64,000 bases of DNA from Pomphorhynchus laevis (Eukaryota; Acanthocephala; Palaeacanthocephala; Echinorhynchida; Pomphorhynchidae), in contig WNNJ02000319.1 in NCBI GenBank assembly GCA_012934845.2, positions 62,001-126,000 of the forward strand, read 5' to 3'. Shown one piece after another: positions 43,066-55,350 of this stretch (position 1 is its first letter; the number at the start of each line of letters is the position of its first letter). Both the position numbers and the translations under genes were made by a program. The notes under the pieces were generated by a model. That model was given only the letters and a program-made list of their open reading frames with translations. It was not told where the DNA came from and ran no database searches.

Positions 43066-44214
43066 AATTCATATAAGTCAAATATAACAGGTCACTCAGT
43101 CAATATAGTTAAACCCAAGTATCTGATTCGATATGCAAAGCTATGGTTTGTTTATCATAATGTTAGAAAACGATTAAATTCTTACTCTTTAATATTTTCT
43201 TGTTCTTTGTATACTATTAAAGACAACCAGCTGTGTTTTGCAGGAGTTAATAATGAAGTTGGAAAGTTGTAACCGATCTTATAATCTTGTAAAGAATTAG
43301 CTGATTTTAGAGACATTTTCACACATGCTTCCTGATAATAGGGTTAATAACAACTTTTTCTATAGTCTAGGTATTGTGTAGTTTAGCAGATAGACTGGTA
43401 TTTTATTTTTATTTGCCATCCATGATCGGATTTTATCAGATTGATTTCTAAATCATCCTTTGTTAACACTTACTTTTTATTTTATAGTTTGGGTGTTTCA
43501 GAGTTGGGGTTTACGAGCGTAAAAAACCTTAATATGGTATTGTTTATAATTTCTGACATGCTTTAGGTAAGGTTGTCAAACGATGATGGTATAGCTCAAA
43601 GAAGTGCAATTTAAGTTGACGGAGGATGACCTTCTTCTCATACGTGCTTGCATTGCAAATCCGTCGATGGTATTTGGAATATGCTTTTAACACCAACCAG
43701 CGTCTAATATATGCCGGTTTGCTCATTTAATAGTAGGGTATTTGACTGGTTTCCGGTCTGGGCATTGCTTAATGTGATCTCCTTAAGGTGCTTTTATTAT
43801 TAAGCATTTATTTTTTTGGTATTTTTGATTAATGTCTGAAAGAAATGCAATCATGGGTTGCTTAATTGGAAGATAAATGTTTAAATATTTTAGGTTTCCT
43901 TTGCACAAGCACCCTTAAAGAGAAATTTTTATGCACACAATCCCCCGGCAGAATAAAGATTGTTATATTTTAGTATATCTTAATGGAAATAGCTAGTACT
44001 TCCATTCTAAATATTGAAATAAATAATAGTAATAATTAAAAATCACTTGTAAAAAATGTTTCGCTGCCATTTGCCAGTGTTTTTGCTAATGATCCTATTT
44101 TGTGAATCCGTAGTGCTGGTTTAGCACTCTATGATGTTACTAGAAGTTTTCTAGTACATCATACACATGATTCTTTTCTTGCCAGCTGCTAGTCTTCCTC
44201 TGTATCCAGCGATG
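43066..44214. other. No gene assigned
   Basis: Mixed sequence with higher GC than most spacers. A minus-strand 60-residue frame (43726-43544; KPAYIRRWLVLKAYSKYH, basic) is unrecognised and may be chance or an exon. Confidence 0.35.
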
Positions 44215-44284
44215 GGAGGAATGTGGCACTGATGAGTCATTATGATGACGAAACGGTATCCAATACTGCTATCGTCGTTCTTCC
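44215..44284 (+). ncRNA. Hammerhead ribozyme candidate, most canonical in the window
   Basis: CTGATGA at 44229-44235, stem II GTCAT-TATG-ATGAC (44236-44249), GAAA at 44250-44253, stem III ACGGTA (44253-44258) with TATCGT (44270-44275), then C44276, giving the UC cleavage site. Outer stem I GGAGGAA (44215-44221) pairs with TTCTTCC (44278-44284), but the inner part of stem I (TGTGGCA against G) does not pair. All core bases of a type I hammerhead are present. No PLE coding sequence of matching orientation adjoins it. Confidence 0.65.
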
Positions 44285-44323
44285 GCGTCTGACTTAAACG
44301 ATTGTTAACATAAATAATTAATC

Positions 44324-44522
44324 AGAAATGTAGAGTGTGGTCTCTTAATGTATACACGCATTGAGAAAACGAAAAATGGTAATTACGAAAATTCAATTGA
44401 ATATAGAAAAATCATCAGACGAACTATTGGAAAATCTACAAGTATTAATTCGGATAATGATATTTTTGAATTTACCAAGACAATCACAGATTTATCATTA
44501 TTTAATTATCCACACGTTGAGA
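44324..44522 (+). CDS. Possible host exon, unassigned
   Basis: An open stretch encoding NVECGLLMYTRIEKTKNG ... FEFTKTITDLSLFNYPHVEI, preceded by TTAATTAATCAG (possible acceptor) and ending at GTAAGT, a perfect donor (44527). About 65 residues, no family recognised. No partner exon was found; a PLE begins 40 bp further on the other strand. It could be chance. Confidence 0.3.
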
Positions 44523-45661
44523 TCGTAAGTTAACAGTTTGTTCAAATATTGAAAAATAAGAATAAGAGTAAATCAAATCAGCTAACTGAGTCTATGCATT
44601 TAATATTATTATAAAATAAACAAAACATAATAATGCTAAATCAAAATTTAATAATTAGAATAATAAAATAAATAATTGTTTTAAGATTTTCTATAATTTA
44701 AATCAAGTTAAAATAAAAAATTGAAATTTAAAATAAACGTCATTTTTATGAATTGACTAATAAATAACAGACGTTGTATCAGAATAAGAATTAGAGGTCA
44801 TCAGGTGGAACTGCTATGCTATCAGGTTTCGATCCCTCATTCCTCCACCCAACATAGCAGCGGGGCCAAATACATGCTAATGATGTATTTCCTATGATAA
44901 AACTATATAGTATCTTATTCTAATACAGAGTATATTATTTATTATCCATCCATAAAAATTTGCCACTTAAGAGTTTAAATTTATTCTTTATATTATTGTG
45001 TTGATTTATATATTTTACTATTTTCTGCTTGATGTTATTTTTATAGTAACCTAGTTTAAAATATGTATCTATTAAATTATTTAAATGATTTTGAAGAAAG
45101 ATAATACCATTACATATTGTTGCAATTCTTAAAATTTCATTATTTAATGTATTATATTTTATATTATATGGTATGCATGAATGCTCATGCAAAAATATGT
45201 TTCTTGTAAATTTAAATATGTCATCTTTACGATATAAATTAATAGTAGTTTTAGAAAATGTTAATTTAATGTTCATATCTAGATATACACCTTCTTTATC
45301 GTTAATATAGGTTTTGTTAAGAATAAGGCTTTCTGGATAAATTTGTTCACTAATTAAATAAAAATTATTAGAATTAAATACACATATATCATCAATGTAT
45401 CGAAACACATATTTCATATATTTATATTGTTTAGATTTAGTTTTTACACAGTTATGAACAAATTCATATTCTATAAAGCTTAAAAACAAGTCAGCTATAA
45501 TTGGGCTACTATTACCACCCATTGGAACACCTTTTACTTGTCTAAATATAGATGTCCTTACTTATAAATAATTTTGATTTATCAAAATATTTAAGGATTC
45601 TATTAATTCAATTTTATCCATATATTTATGCGTTGGTAAAAATTCCCACTCATATTTGTTA

Positions 45662-45737
45662 AAGAAATTGCAAGGTAGGGAATTTATTTGAAAAATTCTA
45701 CAAATTTTCAAATAAATTCCCTACCTTGCAATTTCTT
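45662..45737. repeat. Perfect 33-bp fold-back inside the Naiad-like RT
   Basis: Arms 45662-45694 and 45705-45737, 10-nt spacer, no mismatch. The intact copy at 61950-61990 lacks it, so it is an addition private to this copy. Confidence 0.92.
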
Positions 45738-46212
45738 CACCATATATTTATATTTACTCTATGGTTTAATTTTTGTTAGACAGGCGTTATAATTATTATA
45801 ACATATATATGTATATCTTTTTCCGAATATAAGGTTAATTAATTTTACTAACGCTTCTTTAATATCTACTAAATCTAGATTTGTATAAAGCGTACTAAAA
45901 TCGTATGTATTTATATTTTGAAAATTCATTTCTTTTGTGTGTTCTAAAAATTCTTTTGTAGAATTAATACTACAATAGTGTTTTATACCTGTATTAATTT
46001 CGATTACATTATAATATTTTTTGAAGTGTGCTTTAATTACTTTAAGTATTTTATTCAATAGACAGAAAGTGGTTTTGATGTACATTTAAACGCGCTACAT
46101 ATGAACCTAGGTTTTATTGGATTTTTATGTAATTTTGGATTCCACTATAATATAGGTATAGTTTTATTATCTGATTCAATTTTTATACCCTTCTTATCCA
46201 TTGCTCTCACAA

Positions 46213-46240
46213 GTCATTGCTCTTATCCAAGAGCAATGAC
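46213..46240. repeat. 12-bp fold-back inside the Naiad-like RT
   Basis: Arms GTCATTGCTCTT 46213-46224 and 46229-46240 with a 4-nt spacer; a third partial copy of TTGCTCTxAC precedes it. Confidence 0.75.
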
Positions 46241-46565
46241 GTGTAATAATTGTTTCTAAACTTAAATCACTACATTCATATGTTGTGTTTATATTTAAAT
46301 CATTATAATTAACTTTTTTCATCAGTATATCATAATAAAGCATTTTGTAATTGAAGACAAAGTTATTACTTGCTTTATCAACAGTTGTTATTATATAGTT
46401 ATCCTTTAATTTAGTAAGTTCTGTATACATATCTTTATTTATTTTATCTTTTCTTTTATAATTGTTTGTTATTTTCATTAAATATTGAATTTTATTAAAT
46501 ATATAATCTTTCCAAATTTTTATCTTAGATATATTCTAGCTTAAATCATTAGTACTTACTTAAAA

Positions 46566-46660
46566 TCATTATTTTGTAGATCTGATGATGAATGCAGTTG
46601 CATTCAAAAATTCATTAAATAAATTGTTTCCTCGCTCGTCAACTTCTAAAACAATAGTTT
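46566..46660 (+). mobile_element. Isolated PLE 3'-end piece between GIY-YIG and RT
   Basis: Matches the outer end of the PLE at 12266-12345 in the opposite orientation to the host copy; includes a hammerhead-like core that has lost its GAAA (AAAA). Confidence 0.7.
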
Positions 46661-47309
46661 TTAATATCATGTCCTATTCATCTCATATGTTTATGAAATA
46701 TAGTTTGACTATTATGCTGTATATTATATATGTGTTGCCTAAACCTAGTTTTTAACATTTGATATGTTTTTCCTATATACTGCAATCCACATGTACATTG
46801 TATTATATACACTACACCTGCGGTATTGCAGTTACAATTATTATTAATATTTAATGAAAAACATTTGTTTGTCGTATTACTTACAATACAATTATTATTT
46901 ATAACATCACAAACTATACAATTTTTCTATTACATTTAAAAGATCTAAAATTAAAATCATTAGTACTTACGTATTCTTCCAATATGGTTGAGTACATGTA
47001 ACTTTTAAGTCATAATTTTTAACGTTGCTTTTTCGATGTCGTCACCTAGTTTAGTTGACTCAGACTAAACTTACAACGAATCATAGTTGTAAGTACTAAA
47101 CTTACAACGGGCCAAGTTCTATATACAAATTAAATTTGTACTATCCAAGATTAGCTTTTCATGAAAAATAAAAGACCGTTTATCATGGAAATAAAAAATG
47201 TATTATATTAAAATTTAAACATCCAAAATTATAAATATTTGCCCAGAGTACATTTAAGCAATTGATTAATTAGCAAGTTAAATCCTAGCGATTTATACAT
47301 GCAAATTTT

Positions 47310-47760
47310 CTTGAGTAAATTAAATCAGCTAACTGAGTGTACGTATTGTTATATAATTATAAAATAAACAAAACATAAAATTTCATTATTTAATGTATTA
47401 TATTTTATATTATATGGAATGCATGAATGCTCATGCAAAAATATGTTTCTTGTAAATTTATGTCATCTTTACGATATAAATTAATAGTAGTTTTAGCTAA
47501 TGTTAATTTAATGTTCATATCCAGATATACACCTATTTAAAAATTAGAATAAATCAAATCAGCTAACTTAGTCTACGTATTTAATATAATTATAAAATAA
47601 ACAAAACATAATAATGCTAAATCAAAATTTAATAATTAAATAATAAAATTAATAATTGTTTTTAGATTTTCTATAATTTAAATCAAGTTAAAAAATAAAA
47701 ATAAAAATAAAAAATAAAATTTAAAATAAACCTCATTTTTATGAATTGACTAATATCACG
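47310..47760 (-). mobile_element. Naiad-like PLE fragments, head-to-tail pair
   Basis: 47315-47375 is a 3' tail, 47378-47530 an RT fragment, and 47533-47760 another 3' region. The joint at 47531 (tail joined to RT starting at GTGTATATC) is the same as at 55351, and both RT pieces share a private 5-bp deletion. Confidence 0.75.
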
Positions 47761-49398
47761 AATCGCGTCAAACTCTAGATAATCCGGTATGAGCGAGTAT
47801 CACTCGTCTGAGCTTTTCATTTTTTAAAGATATTGAAAAAGTTATTTAGTTGAAGAAAAGTCCTGAATTTGATTATTCCTATTATAGACCATCAAAAGAG
47901 CGTGCCGGCTCATACAAGGGCATCACAATATTTCAAAAAGGAAATATAAAGAATGGTAAAACAAAAAAGACAAAAAAGACAGTCAAAGAAAAATTGAGAG
48001 CGGTCTATATTGTCCTTCAACTTGTTTTTAAGGAGATTCTAAAAAGTCCTGCGATTACTGGCCATCACAATTTCCATTGCGAGGCTGTTCCACATGTGAA
48101 ACACGCGGCTGCTAAGCACTGCGGAGGGATGAAAATACGTGTATTTCCGCGACAAGCAACGTCCATGTCTTCTCAAATTAAGTCGGGTCCACACAGATAG
48201 AACATTGGTGCATGGATGATCACTGCACGAAAATATATTGTAAACCATCGTCAAGCCGCTATCTACACAGCTGTACTCGATTGTCTGTATTCCCAATTTA
48301 CGCATACTCTCTGCATATGGAACAGCGAATATCCCACGCACAAGTTTGGAACCCCATCTCAAAGGCTTTTCGAGAACTCTACGATCACGTTTCGTAGTAG
48401 GATATGCTGCAGTAGATGCATATGTAAGAATAGGTCGGATGTAGCTGTTGAATAGCCTAACAAAAAGGGGTTCGGAATCGCTTTGGAATACACACAGTAG
48501 CATGTCAAGCTGACGCTTTTTCGGAATGCAACAGTCACGTTGCGAGAGGTGGTCTTCAGGTAGGATGTTATCACCACACCCAAGTCAGTGAACCGTTTGA
48601 ATTTCTGGATCATCACTCCTCCCATATAGTATTGTGTATACGGGAAACGTCGATTAATATGCATATGAGCACACTTAGCTACGTTCAATATGAGCCCATG
48701 AGTATGTGCCCATGAGTATGTGCCCACGAGTGGATCATATTGATATCAGACTGAACAGAGTCAACATCCAATAACGATTTAATTTATTCCATATTTTTAA
48801 GTCGTCAGTGTACATCAGAGATGGCAAATGGATTATATTAGAAAACTCATTTACATACAATGTGAACAAGAGGGGTGAGAGAACAGATCCTTGTGGAACA
48901 CCACAAGTCATCGAAATGGCTGAGGAGAGACGTTCATCATGGCGAACATATAACCTTCTATTATGAAGGTTATCTGCAATCCAATCTATTAACCATCAAT
49001 CGAACGAGTAATGCCGAAGAGTTCGGATAAGATTATCGTGAGATACGGGGTCGAACGCTTTCGAGTGGTCGACAAAAATAATGTCGATATCTACACCTCA
49101 AATTTCAAAAACAATCTTTTACGGGCCAACAAAAGATTGGTTGTGGTAGAGTGACTTGCTTGAAAACCATGTTGTGCAGTGGTCATAATATTTGCGCTTA
49201 TGACATGACGTTCCATACTAGAGAGAATGATACGTTCCATGATCTTACTGCATATGCATGTTATGCTAATCGGGCGATAATTTTTTACTTTAGATACGTC
49301 TCCCTTTTTATATATTGGGACTACAATTGCATCTCGCCATTCGTTGGTGATGACGCCAGATTCCAAACATTTATTCATGATACTGGTTAGATGGCAGC

Positions 49399-49411
49399 AT
49401 ATCATGGATGC
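49399..49411. repeat. Left target-site duplication of the RTE insertion
   Basis: ATATCATGGATGC, repeated exactly at 50579-50591. Removing the insertion and one copy restores continuous CR1 coding. Confidence 0.9.
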
Positions 49412-50578
49412 AACATAATATAAACCAATTCGGTTCCGTCAAAAGTTGCGGTACTATTGACGCTATTCATGCAGTACGCTTTCTTCTTGAGAAACACATT
49501 GAAAAACAAAAAGCCATTCACTTTGCTTTTCTTGATCTCGAAAAGGCTTTCGATCGCGTCCCACACGAGTTTATCTAGTATGCGTTGAGATGCCACAAAA
49601 TTCCGGAAGAGCTTGCTAAGTGGGTCAGGCTGTTATATAAAGACTGACTAGTCGCGTGTGCACAGCAAATAGATGTTCAAAAGATTTCCCAATCACAGTA
49701 GGGGTCCATCAGAGATCGGTACTTTCACCAGTCCTATTCATTCTCGTTATGAACGCGGTGACACACGACCTGAACAGACAGATAACTTTTAATTACTATA
49801 CGCGGACGACGTTATGATAGCGTATGTTGAGAAAAACGATCTTCAGAACCAGTTAAGGCATAGAGTACTCACCTCAAACAGTTTGGCCTACGCCTAACGT
49901 CCGAAAAACCGAATATCTAACGACAGACATCGATGATGAACTTACGATCAAAATCGAGGAGCAAGATCTCATTCGGACATCAACATTCTGATACCTTGGA
50001 TCCATAATCACAGCAGACGGCGATCTTCATACAGAGGTTTCGACTCGAATAAACGCAGCATGGATAAAGTGGCGGTCAGTAACCAGTGTCTTGTGCGATC
50101 CCAAGATTAAAGATAGCATAAAATCAAAAGTGTACAGAAAAGTAGTCAGATCCGTCGCGATCTATGGCACCGGATGCTGGCCAGACATTCGGCCAAACAT
50201 GCAGAGCGTCATTTGTAACGATGGATACCAAGATGTTGAGGTGGACTGCCGGAGTTACACGTATAGGTCATATTAGGAACAATGATCACCGGGCAAAATT
50301 TGGTGTATCGCTGATATGCTACAAGTTACGCGAAACTCAATTATGGTGGTACGGTCACGTTCTGAGCGCTGATAAAGACACATTGGCAAGGATGGGGTTC
50401 GACCTTAAAGTGGAAGGAAATGGCCCGAGAGGAAGACCAAAGCAGAGTTGGATCGACACAATAAGCCGTGATTTAGCTGACGTCGGCCTACAACCGAGAG
50501 ACGCCGCAGACCGCATGAAGTAGAAAAAGTATTCAAAAGTAGCGGATTAGCCACCATACGGGACAAACGCTGAAGGAG
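49412..50578 (+). mobile_element. RTE-clade LINE inserted in the CR1-like LINE
   Basis: Pieces in several frames: FLDLEKAFDRVPHE near 49525-49570, VHQRSVLSPVLFILVMNAVT near 49705-49765, YLGSIITADGDLHTEVSTRI near 49990-50050, SIKSKVYRKVVRSVAIYG near 50115-50165, WWYGHVLSADKDTLARM near 50345-50395, RGRPKQSWIDTI. These are RTE (BovB-like) hallmarks. 5' truncated, decayed, flanked by a 13-bp target duplication. Confidence 0.82.
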
Positions 50579-50591
50579 ATATCATGGATGC
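50579..50591. repeat. Right target-site duplication of the RTE insertion
   Basis: Second exact copy of ATATCATGGATGC. Confidence 0.9.
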
Positions 50592-51990
50592 GACGCTCTT
50601 TAGAAAAAATACGTTATTCCGTTAGCCTCGCCGAGTTAGTAGATTTTAGGTTCTGTAGAGCATTATTTACAAAGTCAGGGCTGACTATTTGATGATGTCT
50701 TGGTGAGCACGAAACTAGTGGGTGCTGTTCGGAGGAAATCATTGGATCAGCAACTGTATCAGGGAACACACTACCAAAGTATGTAGCAAATATGTTCGGA
50801 AAACATTTTTGATCGGTCGTTGTATGATTGTTGTGATCGGTTAATACAGAAAGCTGACATCGAGACGATAAGGAACGTTGAACGTATGAATAGAAGCGGC
50901 AAGGGTCGGTGCGAATGAATTGGATAGTACTCATTTCAAATAGTTTCTGTTTATTACGGATAAGAGAGCATACACAATTCCGGATTACTTTGAAATCATC
51001 AAAAGTGATATATCCATTGCGGAACATTGACCATGCCTCGTTCCTTTCATTAATGGCGGACCGCACTATAGAACCAGCCATCTTTTACTCGCTCAGAAGA
51101 AACGAACTACGTGCAGTTGAGTAGATCGTTGATATACTGGCAGGATTGTGTCGCGGAATATACATCATAGTAGTTCCAGAGTGAAGAAAAACGGAGAAGT
51201 CCATAGACTTGCTGCAAGAGATGATTAACTAGAACAAAATTTGTTTTGAATGGATTAAGTGCGGGTTCAACGACTAAGGTGGAATAGATATCAGCACGTA
51301 TGCATCCCAAAATGACTGTGATCACTTTTACCAATAGGACAGTCCTGCCTGATATCCGTAATCAGATTATTCAAAGAGGCGAGAAATACATCAAGCAGTG
51401 AAGACTGAGTTCCACAGAATCGTGTTGGTTTGCCTACGAGTTGAAAAGGCAATATTCATTTATACAGTCGATCAGACAATGGAAGTGAAAGTCACAACAT
51501 GGCATAGGTGTGTAGTCAGACCAATAAACATGCGGTATATTAAGATCGCCCATGAAGACAAACGGATGTGTAGCGTGCACACGTAAATCAGCCATCAAGC
51601 TGACAGATTCAGATAAGGGAGATCTGTAAACTATTCCCACCTTACATAGCAAAGTGTCAGCGACGTAAATACGAAACCATATCGATTCATAGTGTCCACT
51701 CGGGTCACACGCAATGACAATGCCACGTAAAGACAGATCCTCAGAGATATATACCAGCACCCCTCCGCCTTGACGAAACGCCCTGTCGACTCGATTACAA
51801 ATATATCCGCCAATGCTAATTTTACTATCACCATTGGATGAATTGATCCACGTTCCGCAAAATACGGCAACACCCGATTTCAAACTGTGAACACGGCACA
51901 CAAGCTCATCCTTCTTGGAAAATAGACCATGGATATTCGACATCATTAGAATCGGACCATTAGCTTCACAATTTCGGTCCCTGATCACCT

Positions 51991-52684
51991 TGCCAAAAGA
52001 TTAATCAATGGTGATCCCACTCAATTTATACCCTCGAATTAATTATACCCTTGATTGATTAATTAGTTCTAGTAAAAGATCATCTGTCATGGTTTTTTGT
52101 TTTGGAAAATATTCGAGTTATTTGTTTAGAAAATTTGTTTGGTGAGAAAACTGATTGAATAAGATTAATTCATCAGTCTTTTAAGATGTTTTTACAAGTT
52201 TGTTATTGTTTTTACAAACTTCATGCAGCAAATGAACACGAACTAGGCAAGTCAAAGAAACACTAACAAACTAGGCAACATGAACTAGGCAAGTCAAAAA
52301 ACAATACAAGCAGCGAAAAGTGTTAATTTATCATCAGATGCAAATGCATAGCAGATAAGCTACTAGAGATCCAATTGAGAAGTATATTAAAAATAAATTA
52401 TTTTTAATTAAAAGCAAATTAGTATTTATTGATCATGATCCAAACAGCAATAACCGATGGTCAATAATATCTATTCAGTTTAGATAACAGTATAATGGAT
52501 TGAACTTCATTGACTGTTGAATATATTCAAAATCTTTTAAGATCGAGTTCGTAGAGAATGGTATAATTAGTCGGCTCTTTATCCGAGAAAAATTCAAAAA
52601 TAATACAATTTTACATATTTTTCACGAGAAAAGAACCAACTAATTCCGAACCTAATTCTTTATCAATAATGGATCATTATCAAC
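51991..52684. other. No gene; contains half of a dispersed repeat pair
   Basis: 52385-52530 resembles 53395-53580 (AATTAAAAGxAAATTAG..., AGTGGATTGAACxTCATTGAC). The two flank the Naiad-like fragment at 52685-53395. Confidence 0.5.
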
Positions 52685-53395
52685 TATTTAAAAATTAGAA
52701 TAAATCAAATCAGCTAACTTAGTCTACGTATTTAATATAATTATAAAATAAACAAAACATAATAATGCTAAATCAAAATTTAATAATTAAATAATAAAAT
52801 TAATAATTGTTTTTAGATTTTCTATAATTTAAATCAAGTTAAAATAAAATTTAAAATAAACGTCATTTTTATTAATTGCCTATAAATAACAGACGTTGTA
52901 TCAGAATAAGAATTATAGGTCATCAGGAGGAACTGTTATGCTATCAGGTTTCGGCCCTTAACATCTCTACCCAACATAGCAGCGGGGGCCAAATACATGC
53001 TAATTATGTATTTCCTCTGATAAAACTATCTAGTATCTTATTCTAATACAAAGTATTTTATTTATTATCCATCCATAAAAATTTGCCACTTAAGAGTTTA
53101 AATTTATTCTTTATATTATTGTGTTGATTTATATATTTTACTATTTTCTGCTTGATGTTATTTTTATAGTAACCTAGTTTAAAATATGTATCTATTAAAT
53201 TATTTAAATGATTTTGAAGAAAGCCAATATCATTACATATTGTTGCAATTCTTAAAATTTCATTATTTAATGTATTATATTTTATATTATATGGTATGCA
53301 TGAATGCTCATGCAAAAATATGTTTCTTGTAAATTTAAATATGTCATCTTTACGATATAAATTAATAGTAGTTTTAGTTAATGTTAATTTAATGT
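52685..53395 (-). mobile_element. Naiad-like PLE, 3' region and RT C-terminus
   Basis: Tail 52690-52870, paired 3' segments at 52920-52995, stop region near 53058 and an open RT frame 53315-53058 (HEHSCIPYNIKYNTLNNE ... KFLWMDNK). Truncated at the 5' side within the RT. Confidence 0.85.
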
Positions 53396-53579
53396 TTAAA
53401 AATAAATTATTATTAAATTAAAAATAAATTATTATTTAATTAAAAGAAATTAGTCATTGATTATGCCATAATCATTGATAATTAGTCATAATCATTGATT
53501 ATGCTCGAATGTGCAATAACCTATTGTCAATAGATAAAACAGCCATTTAGTGGATTGAACATCATTGACTGTTGAAGAA

Positions 53580-54199
53580 AGGGCTAATAATATTCTGAAT
53601 CGTAAAATGATTCAGTTTTCGTCATTTATGAAATTACGTTATCATTATATTAGATTACGTTATCATTATATCATTATATTATATCATTGTATTTTTATCA
53701 TTATATTTAGACTTCAGTTTCTAAAATAACGATTATAAATCATTAAAATAATGATTAAGTAGCCATTAAAATAAATTATAAATCATTAAAATAATGATAA
53801 ATAATTATTTGAGCTGGATGAGATACAAGAAGAAATTATTCTTGATATTTCGCTAACTTCTGTTACTAATTTACCACGGGCAAACACAGTGATCTGCTTG
53901 GTATTGACGTTAAACATAAGCTTAACATTAAGGAAACACTTGAAGTGATCTTTAGCTTCTTTGGCTAAATAGATTAATGAACTGTATCCATCATTATTTA
54001 AGAACATTATTTAAAAACACATTTTATCGAATCGATTTGCTGGATGATTATTAATATGGATTATATACTGATATAATGCATATTTTCAATTCTGTTATAA
54101 GTAATAAGCTTTTTTATTTCAATTCTTAAATGTATGCCAATCATTTTGCAAGGATAAGACGTAAAGATGAAAAATGTAGGTTTAAGAAATTAAAAAACC
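53580..54199. other. No assigned gene; one unrecognised open frame
   Basis: A minus-strand 73-residue frame (54007-53786; LIYLAKEAKDHFKCFLNVKL ... TKQITVFARGKLVTEVSEI) has ordinary protein-like composition in an AT-rich setting but matches nothing I know. It could be a host exon or chance. Confidence 0.35.
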
Positions 54200-55350
54200 T
54201 GATAATATAGCAGTATTTATTGATTATCTTTAATCTTAATTCTGATACATCGTATATTATATATTAATCAATTCATAACAAAATTTAATTTTTAAAATTC
54301 TTACTTAATGTTATTTCAATGATAAACACATGATAATCATATCATGTAATTGGTTTAAAAAATTATTGAGATAATTATAGTTTAATTTTCTAAATTTATT
54401 TATATAAATTTATACAAATTATATAAACCTTAATTATATAAAATCATAAGATTAAAATATGTATATTTTTACATTTATAAAATACGTGGACTCAGCTAAT
54501 TGATCTGATTTGTTAATAAATATAGTCAATTTTTAGTACAATATTAGTACCTCGTACAAAATTGTTTAGAACAAATTTGTGGTCTTTCAGTATACACTAA
54601 TAGATTAGTGTATACAATGATAAATTTGGATAAAATAACATCAAACAGAAAATAGTAAAATCCATAAATCAACAATAATATTAAAAATAAATTTAAAATC
54701 ATTAGCGGAAAAGATAATAGCGAATAAGATACTATATAATCAAATTTAATCAGAAATACGTCCTTAGCACGTATTTGGCCCCGCTGCTAATGATTGCAAC
54801 AATATGTAACGATATTGGTTTTCTTCAAAATCATTTAAATAATTTAATAGATACATATTTTAAACTAGGTTACTATAAAAATAACATCAAGCAGAAAATA
54901 GTAAAATATATAAATCAACACAATAATATAAAGAATAAATTTAAACTCTTAAGTGGCAAATTTTTATGGATGGATAATAAATAATATACTTTGTATTAGA
55001 ATAAGATACTAGATAGTTTTATCAGAGGAAATACATCATTAGCATGTATTTGGCCCCGCTGCTATGTTGGGTAGAGGAGTTAGGGGCCGAAACCTGATAG
55101 CATAGCAGTTCCTCCTGATGACCTCTAATTCTTATTCTGATACAACGTCTGTTATTTATTAGTCAATTCATAAAAATGACGTTTATTTTAAATTTTATTT
55201 TTTAACTTGATTTAAATTATAGAAAATCTAAAAACAATTATTAATTTTATTATTTAATTATTAAATTTTGATTTAGCATTATTATGTTTTGTTTATTTTA
55301 TAATTATATTAAATACGTAGACTAAGTTAGCTGATTTGATTTATTCTAAT
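54200..55350 (+). mobile_element. Naiad-like PLE copies, an older tail plus a 5'-truncated insertion
   Basis: 54200-54520 and 54620-54785 are diverged 3' pieces of an older subfamily. At 54785 the box GGCCCCGCTGCTA is cut by a younger 5'-truncated copy whose RT frame (54775-54984) runs to LSGKFLWMDNK and whose full 3' region continues to 55350. Confidence 0.8.

Larger units (their letters stand above)
44565..46990 (-). mobile_element. Naiad/Chlamys-like PLE with N-terminal GIY-YIG, nearly full length
   Basis: Minus strand, in order: Cys motif KNCIVCDV and NCNCN at about 46925-46830, GIY-YIG GVVYIIQCTCGLQYIGKT at about 46825-46770 and KTRFRQHIYNI; then RT: TTVDKASNNFVFN at about 46390, WNPKLHKNPIKPRFICSAFK near 46120, INTYDFSTLYTNLDLVDI near 45920-45870, the GVPMGGNSSPIIADLFLSFI box at 45530-45475, YIDDICVFNSNNF near 45400, and thumb to the stop at 44935. 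The 3' region with its paired segments lies at 44885-44790 and the tail ends near 44565. The domain order is the reverse of ordinary PLEs. The copy is broken in several places and carries three small insertions or fold-backs. Confidence 0.8.
47990..51990 (-). mobile_element. CR1-like LINE split by an RTE insertion
   Basis: Minus strand from 51988: endonuclease (FSKKDELVCRVHSLKSGVAV, RQGGGVLVYISEDLSL, VFMGDLNIPHVYWSDY), linker 51081-50614 (NIFATYFGSVF), then after the insertion RT: LTSIMNKCLESGVITNEWRD, PIYKKGDVSKVKNYRPIS, AQHGFQASHSTTTNLLLA (49405-49091), LILNVAKCAHMHI near 48690, and the thumb (YIRPILTYASTAAYP) to 48039. The catalytic box near 48760-48850 is not intact. Several frame changes. 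Without the insertion the frame reads through KSVASMICCHLTS. Confidence 0.85.
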
